Positions 29,058 to 39,380 of a stretch of DNA of 39,380 nucleotides are shown one piece after another. A model generated the notes under the pieces. It saw only the letters and a list, made by a program, of their open reading frames with translations, had not been told where the DNA came from and searched no databases. The stretch lies in assembly GCA_003118195.1 (NCBI GenBank), contig BEXV01000249.1:79183-118562 (forward strand). The letters run 5' to 3'. This stretch comes from Hemicentrotus pulcherrimus (taxonomy: Eukaryota > Echinodermata > Echinoidea > Camarodonta > Strongylocentrotidae). Position numbers and translations under genes: made by a program. How positions within the stretch are numbered: the first letter of the stretch is position 1; every line of letters begins with the position of its first letter.

Positions 29058-32000
29058 CTGTGACAAGAAAAGGGGAAACATTAATTCAACGAGACGAAAA
29101 CAATATCCATATGACATATCGGAAAGGTTACCTTCAATAAAATCATTTCATTCATCTAACATCTTGTATTCAATTCAATTCAATTCATTTTATTTGCACA
29201 TTGGATACAAATCACAATAAAATTAATACAACGAAACTTAGACGATATCCGTATGACTTATCGGAAAGGAAACCTATATATATATATATATATATATATA
29301 CAATATTTTCATACATGTATTAACATGTTTTAGATAAAATATGAAATGTGTTCGTGTTGATGTAAACTTCCTATTACCCATAATTGTGTAAACGGTTTCG
29401 AGTCTTGTCATGGTCAAACATTATAAACTTGGGCGAGGGACCTTCAAGGTATCCTGTTGTTATTTCCCACGTGTAGTTTGTCGAAATTCGTCGACACCGG
29501 ACTTAGTGGAAATATCATTCCTGTGGATACAAGTCTTGCACGCAATAAAATTTGATGTCCCATCTAGAAATTAAAATTTATGATGATGGACTTTCTCTAT
29601 GAAGCTTTTGATGGAGGGTGCAGAGAATAACACGACAAGTCATGTCGGTCATAAATATCTTGATAATCAGACAGGCGATCGGCTTGTAAAACTCATGTGG
29701 CTCCTAACTGACCTAACCGTTTATAATTATCATTGCAGCATGAGCTAAATCCAGGATTTTGTTTCAGAATCTGAGACGAAATTTACCAATTTTTACAAGC
29801 CGATCGCCTGTCTGATTATCAAGATATTTATGATTGGAATTACAAATTTTGAAAACCGTTCGCCTGACGGTTTTCATAACACTACAGTCTATTGGGGAAA
29901 ACGAGTATAGTAAAACCGGTCACTCAAAGATTTTTACTTTTTTGAGGCACTTCTTGATCATTTTGAGGCGCAATTTATTAGGACTTCAATATTACACCAT
30001 ATATCACAGACACTGGTAACATGTAGGGTCGTATATCTCAGATTTTACATTGTTTAAACGATCCCTTTAATAAAAAGAAGAGAGAAAATAAATTTCTTAG
30101 TGTTACTTACCTGCGTCGGGTATTGTTTGTCTTGCTTCTGGTGGAATGGTGGTTACAATATCCTCTGTTCAAAACAATCAAATGAAACAAGATGTTGCTC
30201 AACATGTTTACTTAGTCAGTCGTATTCAAAATATATCCAACTATTAAGTAGAACTGAAAACTCGAGCTTTGTAAACTTCCTTAAATATAACTGAACTAAA
30301 TTAAAAAAAACAAAAACGAATAAATACATTTGAATTAATAAAGAATTGCAAGCACTTTATGATGATCACTAGTATGTCTAGTGTCTAACTTTTGTTTTTA
30401 AGTGGCCCAGACGTTGTGGAGCGTGTGTGCAGCGTTTGGTAACTGCAAGGAAAAGGCGCTATATTAAATATTTTTTTGATTGGATTGGATGGATGTCAAA
30501 TCTAAGCCGCGTGTAGTTGCTCGAAACAAAACAAATTTAGTATCGTTGTTTAAGTGTCTAAATTCTATTCATATTGAAATGAACATTTGGGGGATGATGT
30601 TCGAAAACAATTTTCTTTTAGTATATCAAATAGCCTAATCCGTATAATTAGGAAAAAATATAAAAACAATTGTACATTTCGAAGAAATACAGAATAAATA
30701 CAATATCATGGATGCATGGGTATTTGAAGTTGGACTTTTCATTAAAGTAGACGTATTACATGTTTTTCGGAAACTGCCTGAAAGTTACTTAATATCACGT
30801 TTTCCCAAAAAAACTGTTGATGAAGTCCTTCATGGTAAATTGATAGTTAGCAAGAATATTTATAGAGAAACACTTAGATTAAATGTTGTAGTTGTAGGTA
30901 ATATCGTAATCCGTCGGAAAATTATGGCCTACCGTCAAAGATTAATTATACTAAATAACTATTTTAATGAGATAGGTGTTGGTTTCATGTCCTTGGTCTC
31001 ACCCAGTCTAGTTTTGAACTGGAAGTCCGCGCAGTCCCCTGTGCCGTACATGTTCCTGGGACAGATCTGCCCTTCATACGTGCTGTCGTCTGAGAGGTCA
31101 CGAAGGACGAAAGTTTGTTGGGCCGACCAGGCATCAGGGCGAGGATAGATAGTGTCGGCTAAGGGTTGCTCGGGATAGAATCTTACTCGGCTTTTGCCTT
31201 CGACATCCTAAAAAGTCGGAGAGATAAAAAAGAAGAAATACATCACGATGCCAATTGTAACATTAACATAGAAACACGCTTTATCTATTTGCCCCTTGTG
31301 TGTCATTTTATCATTAAAATATTTATCTGATAAGATTATCAGAAATAGCGAAATGCCGAAAGCCTAGGAGTGATGCGATATTTGTTTGGGCGACAATTGC
31401 TTAAGGCTTTATTTCGTCGACTGTATATAGGTTTAGGGTAAGAGTTACAATTGGGTTTTATTTGCATTTTAGTATTTGGATTAGGTTTCGTGTTTGATTC
31501 AGGGTTGAAGTTAAGGATTAAATTAGTGTAGAACATTGACCACAGAGCAATAATATTGTCGCAGTAGCAAATGTCATCGAAACCTAACATGGTGGCCCAG
31601 TACCAGAAATGGGAAATGGCTGATATTTTTCATGTGCAGTATATCATTTTTCGCTGACACCAGAGCGAACTGAATGTCAAACCACGAAAGAACAACCTGC
31701 AGTATCTCGATCAGAGAGCCTTCGAGTGAGGTAAAATTCATTATGATGAATGTTTCAATATGGGGCGATTGGTAGAAACTAGTGCATAACATTATAAAAG
31801 ACCTGTTGGTCATAAAAATTAGAAGCCGCTCCAGGTGGTTGATTACGTCTGTTATCAGGTGAATCGCCATTCCCCCCACTAGAACCCATGACTTTTTAAC
31901 ATGTTACCTCTATCCATGTCTTCCTGTAGTAGATATCGTAAGCCTCGATCTCAATGGTGTCCTGAAGTGCCTCTTGAAGATTGGCTCCAGGGGTCCATCG

Positions 32001-35000
32001 TAATGTGTAGATGTGACGCCGAGTGCCATATAAACTGCTAGTGACTTGTGGGGCCAGAGGGCGTCCTTTAAACAAGAAAGGGTATAATTTAACAAGAAGT
32101 GTCATTACAAAATTCTAATGGTCTAGAATAACAGTATGTTGGGGGCGTATATATTGCAAGGAAATATTTATCCGAGACATCTCATAGGTTCGAGGAGATG
32201 TTAACGGATGATAATCGTTTGTCTTATGTAAAGAATGTGCTTTTTCTTCTTCTGATTAACGATGAAAAAGTCCGTCAGCAAAATTTGTTTTGTGTTTACG
32301 CGTATGTGTGTGTGTCTGTTTCTTCTTCGTCGTAATCTTTGTCTTCCTCCTCCTTCTCCTCCTCCTTCTACTTTTTCTCCTCTTCTTCATCATCATCATC
32401 ATCCTCATTTTGGTCACAATACAGGATCTTCTCAGTAATTTTATGTTTGGTTTTAGAGTTACAACTATAATTAAGTTGAGAGGTAAGGGTGAGTGTTAGG
32501 GTTAGGGTTAGGGTTACATTTCATCGGAACTTATGCTATCCATGATATCAATGAAATGTAGGACTATACCTGATGAAACAGAGCAACTTACCACTGACTT
32601 GAATAGTTGTGTTGGATGAACCCAGTCGATTGTATGCCACGCACGTGTAGTTACCGTAGTCACGCCGCGGATCCAGGGATATTATGACGAGTCTGTGGGA
32701 AAGATTGCTACGTGATCGTTCTATCGGAGAAATCGATACTATACGCGACATGGCGGAATGTTGATTGTTACAAAAAATGACGCTACACATACATGAATGC
32801 AACTTACTGAGCATGGTTTTGTTAGTACATGAATACATTGAAAGCAAATGCATGCAAGCAGACTTGTACACCAATAAGACAGACGAAAGAAAGAGAGAGA
32901 GAGAGAGAGATTTTGTTTATTTTTTGTTATACCATCTTTCTTCTCCAAATCAGGACTTGTGGAAGGATGATTAAGCACTATATTGTCAATTCAGTAATTA
33001 ACGTTTATGTTGTCTCGATTAACAAAATCCTTTACCTCTGTCACTATTCTGTTTCAACATTTTTGGAGTTGGTGTCATTTACGGTAAGTAAGAATCTAGT
33101 TTAAGGATGAGTTCCATTCAGCATCAGATACATTCTGATATTCAAACATAGGTATATATTTTTAAAATATTCAATGAAAACCTACAATATTGAGTAATTT
33201 AGTGTGCTTAAACTGTGCAAGACCGATTGTGAAGTGAAAAAAAAGCTAAAGCACTAAAAGTGAGTACTATAAGATCAAAATGTATTTACAAATGAGAAAT
33301 GAGAAATAAAAATTGGAAAAAATAATAGGAACACCTATTTTCATCAGCAGGCCCGATGCAATGATAACAAATACCCATGTCGGTCTAAATATATATATTC
33401 TTTGGTTTAGTTGGTGTGGTTAAGGAGTCATTTACATAAGGACTAAATAAATACAAAGGTAAAGGGAAAAGGCACAAGAAGACGCAAAGCGACAAAGGAT
33501 ATCAACTTTTTTTTATTCAAAAAAATAATTCGCTTGTCCATCATGCATGCAGGCTGTCAATGCAAGGCATTAATACAAATATGCCTCTCTATACACAGGA
33601 GTATGCGGGTTGTGACGTAATTTTCTCCTGCTACTTGCCTAGTAAAGTTCTCATAACAAAGCAAAGGTATCCTGCTCGATTGTGTTAGTGGAAACGGGGA
33701 CAGCGGAAGAAACGAGACCAAGGTGATGGAGAAAGGGGTTAGTTACACTGAAACAGCAATAGAACTGTGTTAGTATCAAGACTATGTTTAGGTACAAACA
33801 GTGAGTTAGTACGTCAAACCATGCACAGAGATAGACACATCAAATTGAAGTGGTGATCGTGAAGGAAAAGGAAACATGAAAAGTGGTGGTGGAATCAAAT
33901 TCAGTTTCTTTTTGATTAAGCTGGGGATATGTGAGTCTAAATAGATTAGAAACGGAAGCATAAATAGTGATCGCAGAATCGATGTCAATAGAGCAGAAAT
34001 GCCCAACTGTAAAGACTGAAAATTAAGACAAACGAAATGTGCAATATTGCTAGACCTTCTGGTCAGCAAAAGCAAGTAGAGAACTCATTAAAATTTGGCT
34101 GATTGAAAGAATAAACATACCCTTTGTTTGTAACGCGCAGATCATCCTTTTCAACGTGGCTTTTAAATGTGATCCTTTAAAATTGAACGAAATCGACCTC
34201 ACAGTATACTAAACTCATGTAAAATATGTTGACTAATTGAAAGATGTAAAATCTTTTAAAATTCGTTTTGCCTCATGAGTAATTTAATTTAGTATAAAAA
34301 TACCCCAAACGATTTCAAATCATCAAAAGTTATATCTATCTTACCTTTTGTACATAACAAGATTTCTTTTTCAATTAAACGTTCAGTCCTGCTTTGCTTC
34401 GAAACCTGAAAATGCCCCCATACATAATAACGCTTAAAAAAAACGGGGGATGGGCTTTGTTCATATTTCTCTTTAATATACAAAAGAGAAAAGTGGAAGA
34501 AACACAAATGCAATGCGGAAAAGTGTCCATACGGTTGTCAATACCTGACTCAATGAGAATCAAAGTTAATCGCGATTCGTTGTTCATACAGATTAAGTTT
34601 CTCGGTTGTCAAATTATCCTCAAATGGACCAGACAGTGAAACTGTACTTAAGGAACAGGATCGCAAAGGACTTTCAAGAAATCGACTTTTTATATTTCAT
34701 ATACTTTGTTGGTCATAATGGTGGAATATTTTTTTTTTTACCCCAGTTTAGGGAAGGATTACAAAAAATGCTTTATTTCTAAAAGATCTAGATAATGGCA
34801 AACATTCTCCGATTTTATTGAATATTAATTTGCAATTGTTTGTTTTGCGTGACTGCTAAATCATATGTGTGCTACTATGCTAATCAGCTAGAGAACCTAC
34901 GTCCTTTAGTCATAATTGACAGTAATAAGGATTAATGCCTCACAAAATTGCACTAATAAAGCTGATCGACAAGATTTTTATCCTGGGGCCTCACAGTAAC

Positions 35001-36476
35001 GAGGCCATTTCTAAGCCTCTGAATCATGAGTGTACGCAGTGGTTGCTGGGGTACGCGGCCGCCCCCACAAATCCCCAAAACGAAGAAAATGCAATAAATT
35101 GTCAAAAATTCATTGCATTTTCCCCCGGCCCTAAACAGGAAAAATTCCACTGTGTGGCCATGTCTTGAACCATAATGCATGGCCCTACAGATCATCTTCA
35201 GAGTACTCCAATCTCGGTGGAGACACATAAGGCTATTGGAAAAGACAATTTTGTAATGTAATCAAATTTAAGGCCTAAATCTTTGTAAAGTGCCATGTTA
35301 TAAATTATTTCATTCGCCTGTTACATGTACATATAATTTTATTTCAATAGTAAGATGGCGAATGGCATAAATTGATTGTTGCTATGTATTACAAAAATAT
35401 GGCTTCATTACAACGCGAAATGTATGCAATTTGCATTCTGACTAATGAATTACAATTATCAAAAACTGGACGTATTTTTGACCTGATGAATTAAATAATT
35501 TGTATCGAGGCACTTTTCAAAGATGTGTGCATTAGATTTGATTACTATACGAAATGACCTTTTGCCCAAGTTGATTTTCGAAAGTCTTCGCGACCATGGT
35601 AGGGTAAAATAGGCCAGTCGAAAGGATGGCGTACAAATTTTTCTTGTTACTGTTTATACAATGGGGGATACATCTCCATGCTAAGTAGGGCGACAGAGAA
35701 ATATCATTAACGAATCGCGTTTTAAGAAATATCGAAAAAGTATCGTGTGGACACAACCAGCCCAAGTCTACCTGTTATCTGAGCTCTGTGATGTGAGGGT
35801 CAGGTTTCTGTTGTCTTTCATCCAATAAAACCTGGCTTTAGGAACGGCATTAACGTTGCACTGGAGCAGAAGATATTTCCCTTCTCCCACGCGTATGTCT
35901 GGAGAAAGCGTCCTAACTTCTGGAGCATCTGTGGGGAAAAGGTTTGAAAATTTAGACGGACTGAGATTGAATAACTTTTATTGCTGTTTGAAGTTTAGGA
36001 ATCTCCTAATTTTCCAAATGTAGATGATATATTCAAGGCATAATTAACCATAATTGATATTTTAGTTAGTTTATACTAAAGATTTTCCTCAAATCCTTGA
36101 AATAGATCATAGGGGTAGAGATTAATCCAAAACAAACCAACAACAAAAACTTGGCGAACCCATATTGTCTTATTAATCCTTGATGATTAGGCCTTTCCTA
36201 ATTTCTTTAATAATAATGTTAAATCTCTACTAGGTAATTTCAAGTAAAATATTGGAAACTAGTTAATAGCCCTAAACTTTTATTCCACTTATAACATATC
36301 TCAGCACAATCTTGTTTTTTAAATTCGTCGAAATGAAACCGGAAATGACGTACACTGAACGACGACATCTATGACCCTGCTGTCTGGTGGGTCACGACCT
36401 GAGACACCATTCTCTGCGTCACAAACATACTGACCACTCTGCTCACGGGAGATATTCACTAGAGTTATGTTGTCAC
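28933..36476 (-). CDS. Gene 2 (5' partial): IgSF paralogue of gene 1, Ig2(half)-Ig3-FN3-stalk-C-terminus
   Basis: Seven exons on the minus strand, in transcription order 36476-36354, 35928-35772, 32692-32592, 32065-31908, 31207-31003, 30164-30111 and 29057-28933. Each pairs with gene 1 exons 6 to 12 in product, phase and split point. No in-frame stop occurs, and the Ig3 cysteines and the Ig2 second cysteine are all present. The 5' part (signal peptide, Ig1, first half of Ig2) is not recognised between 36477 and the window end, so it probably lies beyond 39380. The predicted role is a surface or GPI-anchored adhesion/recognition protein; the ligand is unknown. It ends about 5.5 kb from the end of gene 1, transcribed toward it. 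Confidence 0.85.
29092..29272. repeat. Direct repeat flanking an 'ATTCA' insertion
   Basis: acgaaaacaatatccatatg (29095 on) and acgatatccgtatgacttat (29241 on) begin copies that both continue to tatcggaaagg. Between them lies attcaattcaattcatttta and a short unit ending in cacaataaaattaata, reminiscent of a retroelement 3' tail. Confidence 0.55.
29650..29832. mobile_element. Complete MITE with ~40 bp perfect inverted ends
   Basis: The ends at 29653-29691 and 29791-29829 are exact inverted copies (key word acaagccgatcgcctgtctg), with a ~100-base core and no coding capacity. A truncated relative with an identical end lies at 11119-11232. Confidence 0.82.
30111..30164 (-). CDS. Gene 2: stalk exon
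   Basis: The acceptor is gttttgaacag and the donor gtaagt; 54 bases, phase 1 both sides. It encodes EDIVTTIPPEARQTIPDA, rich in Thr and Pro and so a likely extended, O-glycosylated stalk. It is five codons longer than its gene 1 counterpart. Confidence 0.75.
30165..31002 (-). other. Gene 2 intron between FN3 and stalk
   Basis: AT-rich. A SINE-type tail (aaggcgctatatta, about 30450-30466) is visible on the plus strand. No exon is recognised. Confidence 0.55.
31003..31207 (-). CDS. Gene 2: second half of FN3
   Basis: The acceptor is gactttttag and the donor gtgaga, phase 0 in and phase 1 out. It encodes DVEGKSRVRFYPEQP, then TFVLRDLSDDSTYEGQI and CPRNMYGTGDCADFQF. The Cys pair at the F-G turn matches gene 1. 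A 146-codon open frame on the other strand (30708-31148) partly overlaps it and is a shadow. Confidence 0.86.
31208..31907 (-). other. Gene 2 intron splitting FN3
   Basis: Nothing recognised beyond AT-rich sequence with scattered GGTTTAGG-like words at 31425-31500. Confidence 0.55.
31908..32065 (-). CDS. Gene 2: first half of FN3
   Basis: The acceptor is tgtttaaag and the donor gtaaca, phase 1 in and phase 0 out. It encodes GRPLAPQVTSSLYG, then IYTLRWTPGANLQE and AYDIYYRKTWIE. It matches gene 1 exon 9 in start motif (GRP), core tryptophan and intron position. Confidence 0.84.
32066..32591 (-). other. Gene 2 intron between Ig3 and FN3
   Basis: Holds a pyrimidine triplet array (32320-32405) and a short TTAGGG stretch (32496-32516). 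No exon is recognised. Confidence 0.6.
32496..32516 (+). repeat. Short interstitial telomere-type repeat
   Basis: Three TTAGGG units plus TTA. The array is too short to imply a telomere fusion. Confidence 0.85.
32592..32692 (-). CDS. Gene 2: second half of Ig3
   Basis: The donor is gtaagt at 32591. It encodes LVIISLDPRRDYGNYTCVA, then YNRLGSSNTTIQVS. The 5' edge is ambiguous. The acceptor ctttcccacag (start 32692) has the better tract, while an AG 15 bases upstream (start 32707) keeps the frame and gives a loop length closer to gene 1. Sequons NYT and NTT are present. Confidence 0.78.
32693..35771 (-). other. Gene 2 intron splitting Ig3
   Basis: A 3 kb AT-rich intron, with a (GA)n run at 32891-32910. 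The gene 1 counterpart (intron 7) is only 635 bases. No exon or named element is recognised. Confidence 0.55.
35772..35928 (-). CDS. Gene 2: first half of Ig3
   Basis: The acceptor is ttccccacag and the donor gtagac, phase 1 in and phase 2 out. It encodes APEVRTLSPDIRVGEG, YLLLQCNVNAVPKA and FYWMKDNRN. The cysteine and tryptophan of the Ig core are both present. It is the intact reference for gene 1 exon 7. Confidence 0.84.
35929..36353 (-). other. Gene 2 intron between Ig2 and Ig3
   Basis: AT-rich. Nothing recognised. Confidence 0.55.
36354..36476 (-). CDS. Gene 2: second half of Ig2
   Basis: A run of Ts and 'acag' precede the exon and the donor is gtacgt; phase 1 both ends. It encodes GDNITLVNISREQSGQYVC, then DAENGVSGRD and RVIDVVVQ. 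This is the Ig E-F-G region with the conserved S-G-x-Y-x-C, and it is the intact counterpart of gene 1 exon 6, where that cysteine codon is TGA. Confidence 0.83.
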
Positions 36477-36859
36477 CTGTAAAAAAAAAAGAATAATATC
36501 AATGAAAACAATAGTAGTGAAAATGATCGTAATATTAAATATAATGAAAATTAATAATAATGATCGTGACGATGATGATAACGATGATGATTATAATAAT
36601 AGTAATTATAATAATAAAGCAACAACATCGGCAATAATAAATGTTTATAATAATAAAAATCATTAAATTTATAGTAATAACAATAATGATAACAATAAAG
36701 GTAAATAATAAGAATGATAATAATGATGATAAGAATATTAATATTTATAGTAAGATGACAAATATAATTGATAAGATAATGCTACATATCGTTATTTGCA
36801 ACAGGTTTTCCTAAATTACTAAAACTGACTTCTTATTAATGTGATTCATTTGCTATGAC

Positions 36860-36891
<32 letters not shown>

Positions 36892-39279
36892 CCTCCCCTA
36901 CATCTATATCTCCCTCTCAAGTTCATTCTCCATATCTATTTCAGAATGCTGATGGGCTAATCTGTACTTGTGTACATCAGACGTGACTAAAATACGTCTG
37001 AAACATAATACGTTCCTCGTGTCCAATATGTATGCAACCCATGCCAGTGATACTGTCGAGAATCTCCAGTCGCGTCACTTCTCCGGATCAAAACATGAAT
37101 ATCATAAACGAGACAAAGATGTAAAATGAGCAAAATTGTTAGTTTATTATTCACTGTCTATTTCTGTTGCAGTGCATCGTACCGTTCAAGAAAAGGAGCG
37201 GTTTAATTGAAAATAATTCATGTTATTGAAATCTCTAAATTGACAACGAAGAGGGAAATCTATAATCACTATTTCCGTGTAAAAAAAATCCACAGTTTCT
37301 TATTGGGTTTCTATTTGTTGTTATCATTTCCAGTCACGCATTATCTAATATAAATTTTAGATTTCAACTATGAAAGAGTGGAGAATACAAATTATTGTTG
37401 CAAATTTGAGAAGAAATGCTGATTCATTTCGATCTTTATAAAACTTCGAGCTCGTTCGTTCGTTCGTGTCTCCTTAGATCAAGACAGTTATGTAAAGTTC
37501 CTTAATTAAAAGTAAATCAAATTAAATTAAGTTCTTCCATCGCTTATAAATACTTCGAGCTGATATAGGTTAACAAAACGAAATCTTCTCTTTGTTGCCA
37601 GTTTCATGTTTTCTCACTAATAAACTGCTTGATTGATGATATAATATGCATGAGAAAGCTAAAGAAACATTTTACCACCTTAACAAAACCCATCCTTCCC
37701 GTTTGTTCGAAAATTGTATGTTATCTCACTAATCAAAAAAAAAAAAAAAAACTCCTTCATCAATGACATAAAAAACGCGACAATGTTCACAAAATACTTG
37801 TTTTCACCTTAGACCCATAGCTGCAGCAGTGTTGTGTCACTTTTAGTGACGCTTCATTTATCATATTTTAGAGTCCATTTATGTTTCAGTACATTGTGCC
37901 ATTCATGAATAATAGTGATTGAAATATCTAAATTGGCAACGCGGAGTAAAATTCATTTTTATGAATAATGTTCGTGTTAAAATTGCCAATTTATTATTTT
38001 TGTTGTTGTAATCTTTAACATTTAAAGAGTGGACAACCAAAAAACTGCCATAGGTTAGCAAAAGTCGACCCTCGCTTTAAGGTTGCTAGTTTTATATTTT
38101 CTCAATGATAAACGGCTTCAACAATTGCATAAAGGCATAAGAAACCTCCCAAAAATTATTTCACCTTTAACAGAAGTCATCTTTCTCTTTAAGGTTGCCA
38201 ATTTTATGTTGTCTCACTGATAAACGGCTTTCCGCTGCTGTAAGCATGTCGTCGCGACAATACGCTTTATAACGCTCGTGGGGAGTGCGGACCGCCGTGA
38301 TGGTGTCAACTAAAACCATCATTTATTCATAGTTTTTTGAGGAGGCACTTTGCCTCCAGTGCGTTCACATTGCGAAGTTATATCACTGAGGGTCGATATC
38401 TAAATGGGTATGTGGTGGTGCACATCGCGCATTAGTCTTTTACGGACGAAGCGCCATAACTTTGTGCAGTGAAAATACGATAGTACGACCATTGCTCCTT
38501 TAACAATAGCTCCACGTTAATTTCTTACATTAACGGAGTTATTAAAGTGAGCATTGTGCCCAATGCTTTGAGTTTCCTCCACACACACACAAACACACAC
38601 GCACGCACACAACATCCATACACGCACATATTATCAGGGTCGGGTCACCAAAAAACGCCATGGCTCAGCTGCGCGTTAAATCAAGTACATGGTGGTGTGC
38701 AATGCCACTCACCCAAGATTATATTCCACGAATCATTGTCAGTGTGAACGACCCTCTTAGTCAATGCTTTATCGTCAATTTATATTCAGAATCAGGTGTT
38801 CGTCGGAAGCAGCTGTGTTTATGATGTGAAGAATAGAAGATACAATAGTACTCTCGCTTGAGTCTTTTATGACTTCAGTCTCCAACACAATCATTAGCGA
38901 TTGCTATAATGAGGGAACACTTTCCCCTCATCCGTCTTACATTATGTGTTGCACACAGTACCTGTTAACGATATGCGAGCTTATAATGTTGGCTTAAGAA
39001 CGACACTCTGTCTTCATTGAAGCATTTAATTAATGTTCCTTCTAGTTTAGCAAAGTTTTCAACGTGTTACAGATGAAGATACCGATAACGTATTATTACT
39101 GTCAAAATTAAGGAACAAATATAATAGCATGCACGAACTAAAAATATTTCGTTATGAAACCATTGAACCATTGATTGTAAAATATCTTTATCTACACAAA
39201 TTTTATTATCAGATCAATGATTCGATATTTTTTGTTAACCTCGCTGTCTTTTCTTCAGTAGTACCAAATTAAAGTTAAA

Positions 39280-39311
<32 letters not shown>

Positions 39312-39380
39312 TGTTGTTTTAGTTGTAATAAGAATGAAATGTTCTAGCACAATTTAGGTTAAAAGCAGTTAAAACCTGAT
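36477..39380. other. Sequence upstream of the visible part of gene 2
   Basis: Probably intron. It has ATT/ATG arrays (36490-36760), a CT run (36859-36893), nested diverged tandem repeats (37141-38240), a (CA)n run (38580-38630) and a GTA/TAG run (about 39283-39312). No convincing exon for the first half of Ig2, Ig1 or the signal peptide was found. Confidence 0.5.
37141..38240. repeat. Diverged nested tandem repeats
   Basis: A large unit around 37165-37680 is echoed at about 37885-38170. Shared words in order: cag-tgcat/tacat-cgtaccgttca-like, gaaatctctaaattgacaac versus gaaatatctaaattggcaac, then aaagagtgga, then a ggttagcaaaa-like word. A shorter unit with gttgccagtttcatgttttc and ctcactgataaacggctt recurs near 37600, 37710, 38080 and 38195. 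Confidence 0.6.

Larger units (their letters stand above)
29058..30110 (-). other. Gene 2 last intron
   Basis: Contains two direct copies of a ~38-base word, a (TA)n array (29275-29300) and the complete MITE at 29650-29832. No exon is recognised. Confidence 0.65.

Noticed and set aside
30708..31148. 146-codon plus-strand open frame
   Set aside because: Its last third is antisense to the well-supported FN3 exon of gene 2 and the rest is AT-rich intron with no domain.
38700..38830. Possible gene 2 exon on the minus strand ending in a good gtgagt donor
   Set aside because: The open part is only about 20 codons (…VVHTDNDSWNII), lacks a sound acceptor and has no Ig cysteine.

Overview
The window looks like nuclear DNA from an invertebrate deuterostome, most likely an echinoderm such as a sea urchin. 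Genes are split by GT-AG introns, non-coding DNA is AT-rich, and introns are full of di- and trinucleotide arrays, tRNA-related SINE remnants and short palindromic MITEs whose ends read like 'GTTTCACAAAG'. The species call is an inference from repeat style; no sequence here proves it. There is no operon, CRISPR array or rRNA, and only SINE-type tRNA relics.

The main content is two related immunoglobulin-superfamily (IgSF) genes that converge tail to tail. Gene 1 (+ strand, coding exons 4513-23370, 12 exons) encodes a signal peptide, a short Cys-rich segment, three Ig domains, one FN3 domain, a short stalk and a hydrophobic C-terminus. Gene 2 (- strand, 36476 down to 28933, 7 exons visible) is a paralogue covering the second half of Ig2, Ig3, FN3, stalk and hydrophobic C-terminus. 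Its 5' exons are not recognised and probably lie past 39380. Matching exons share split points and phases, which supports duplication followed by inversion. About 5.5 kb of apparently gene-free, repeat-bearing DNA separates the two 3' ends.

Gene 1 carries damage that gene 2 does not. A TGA replaces the second Ig2 cysteine (17398-17400), a GGC (Gly) replaces the first Ig3 cysteine (18167-18169), and a TAA sits just before the Ig3 tryptophan (18197-18199). Gene 1 is therefore probably a young pseudogene or a null haplotype, unless the assembly is wrong or the codons are recoded.

Layout: 1-4493 upstream DNA with direct repeats, a SINE and a tandem duplication; 4494-23528 gene 1, with a 7 kb intron 4 holding a roughly 2 kb inverted-repeat composite that encloses a dead LINE fragment, and an assembly gap (19462-19700) in intron 8; 23530-28900 intergenic; 28902-36476 gene 2; 36477-39380 microsatellites and a diverged nested tandem repeat. 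Most other open frames are simple-sequence or repeat artefacts.
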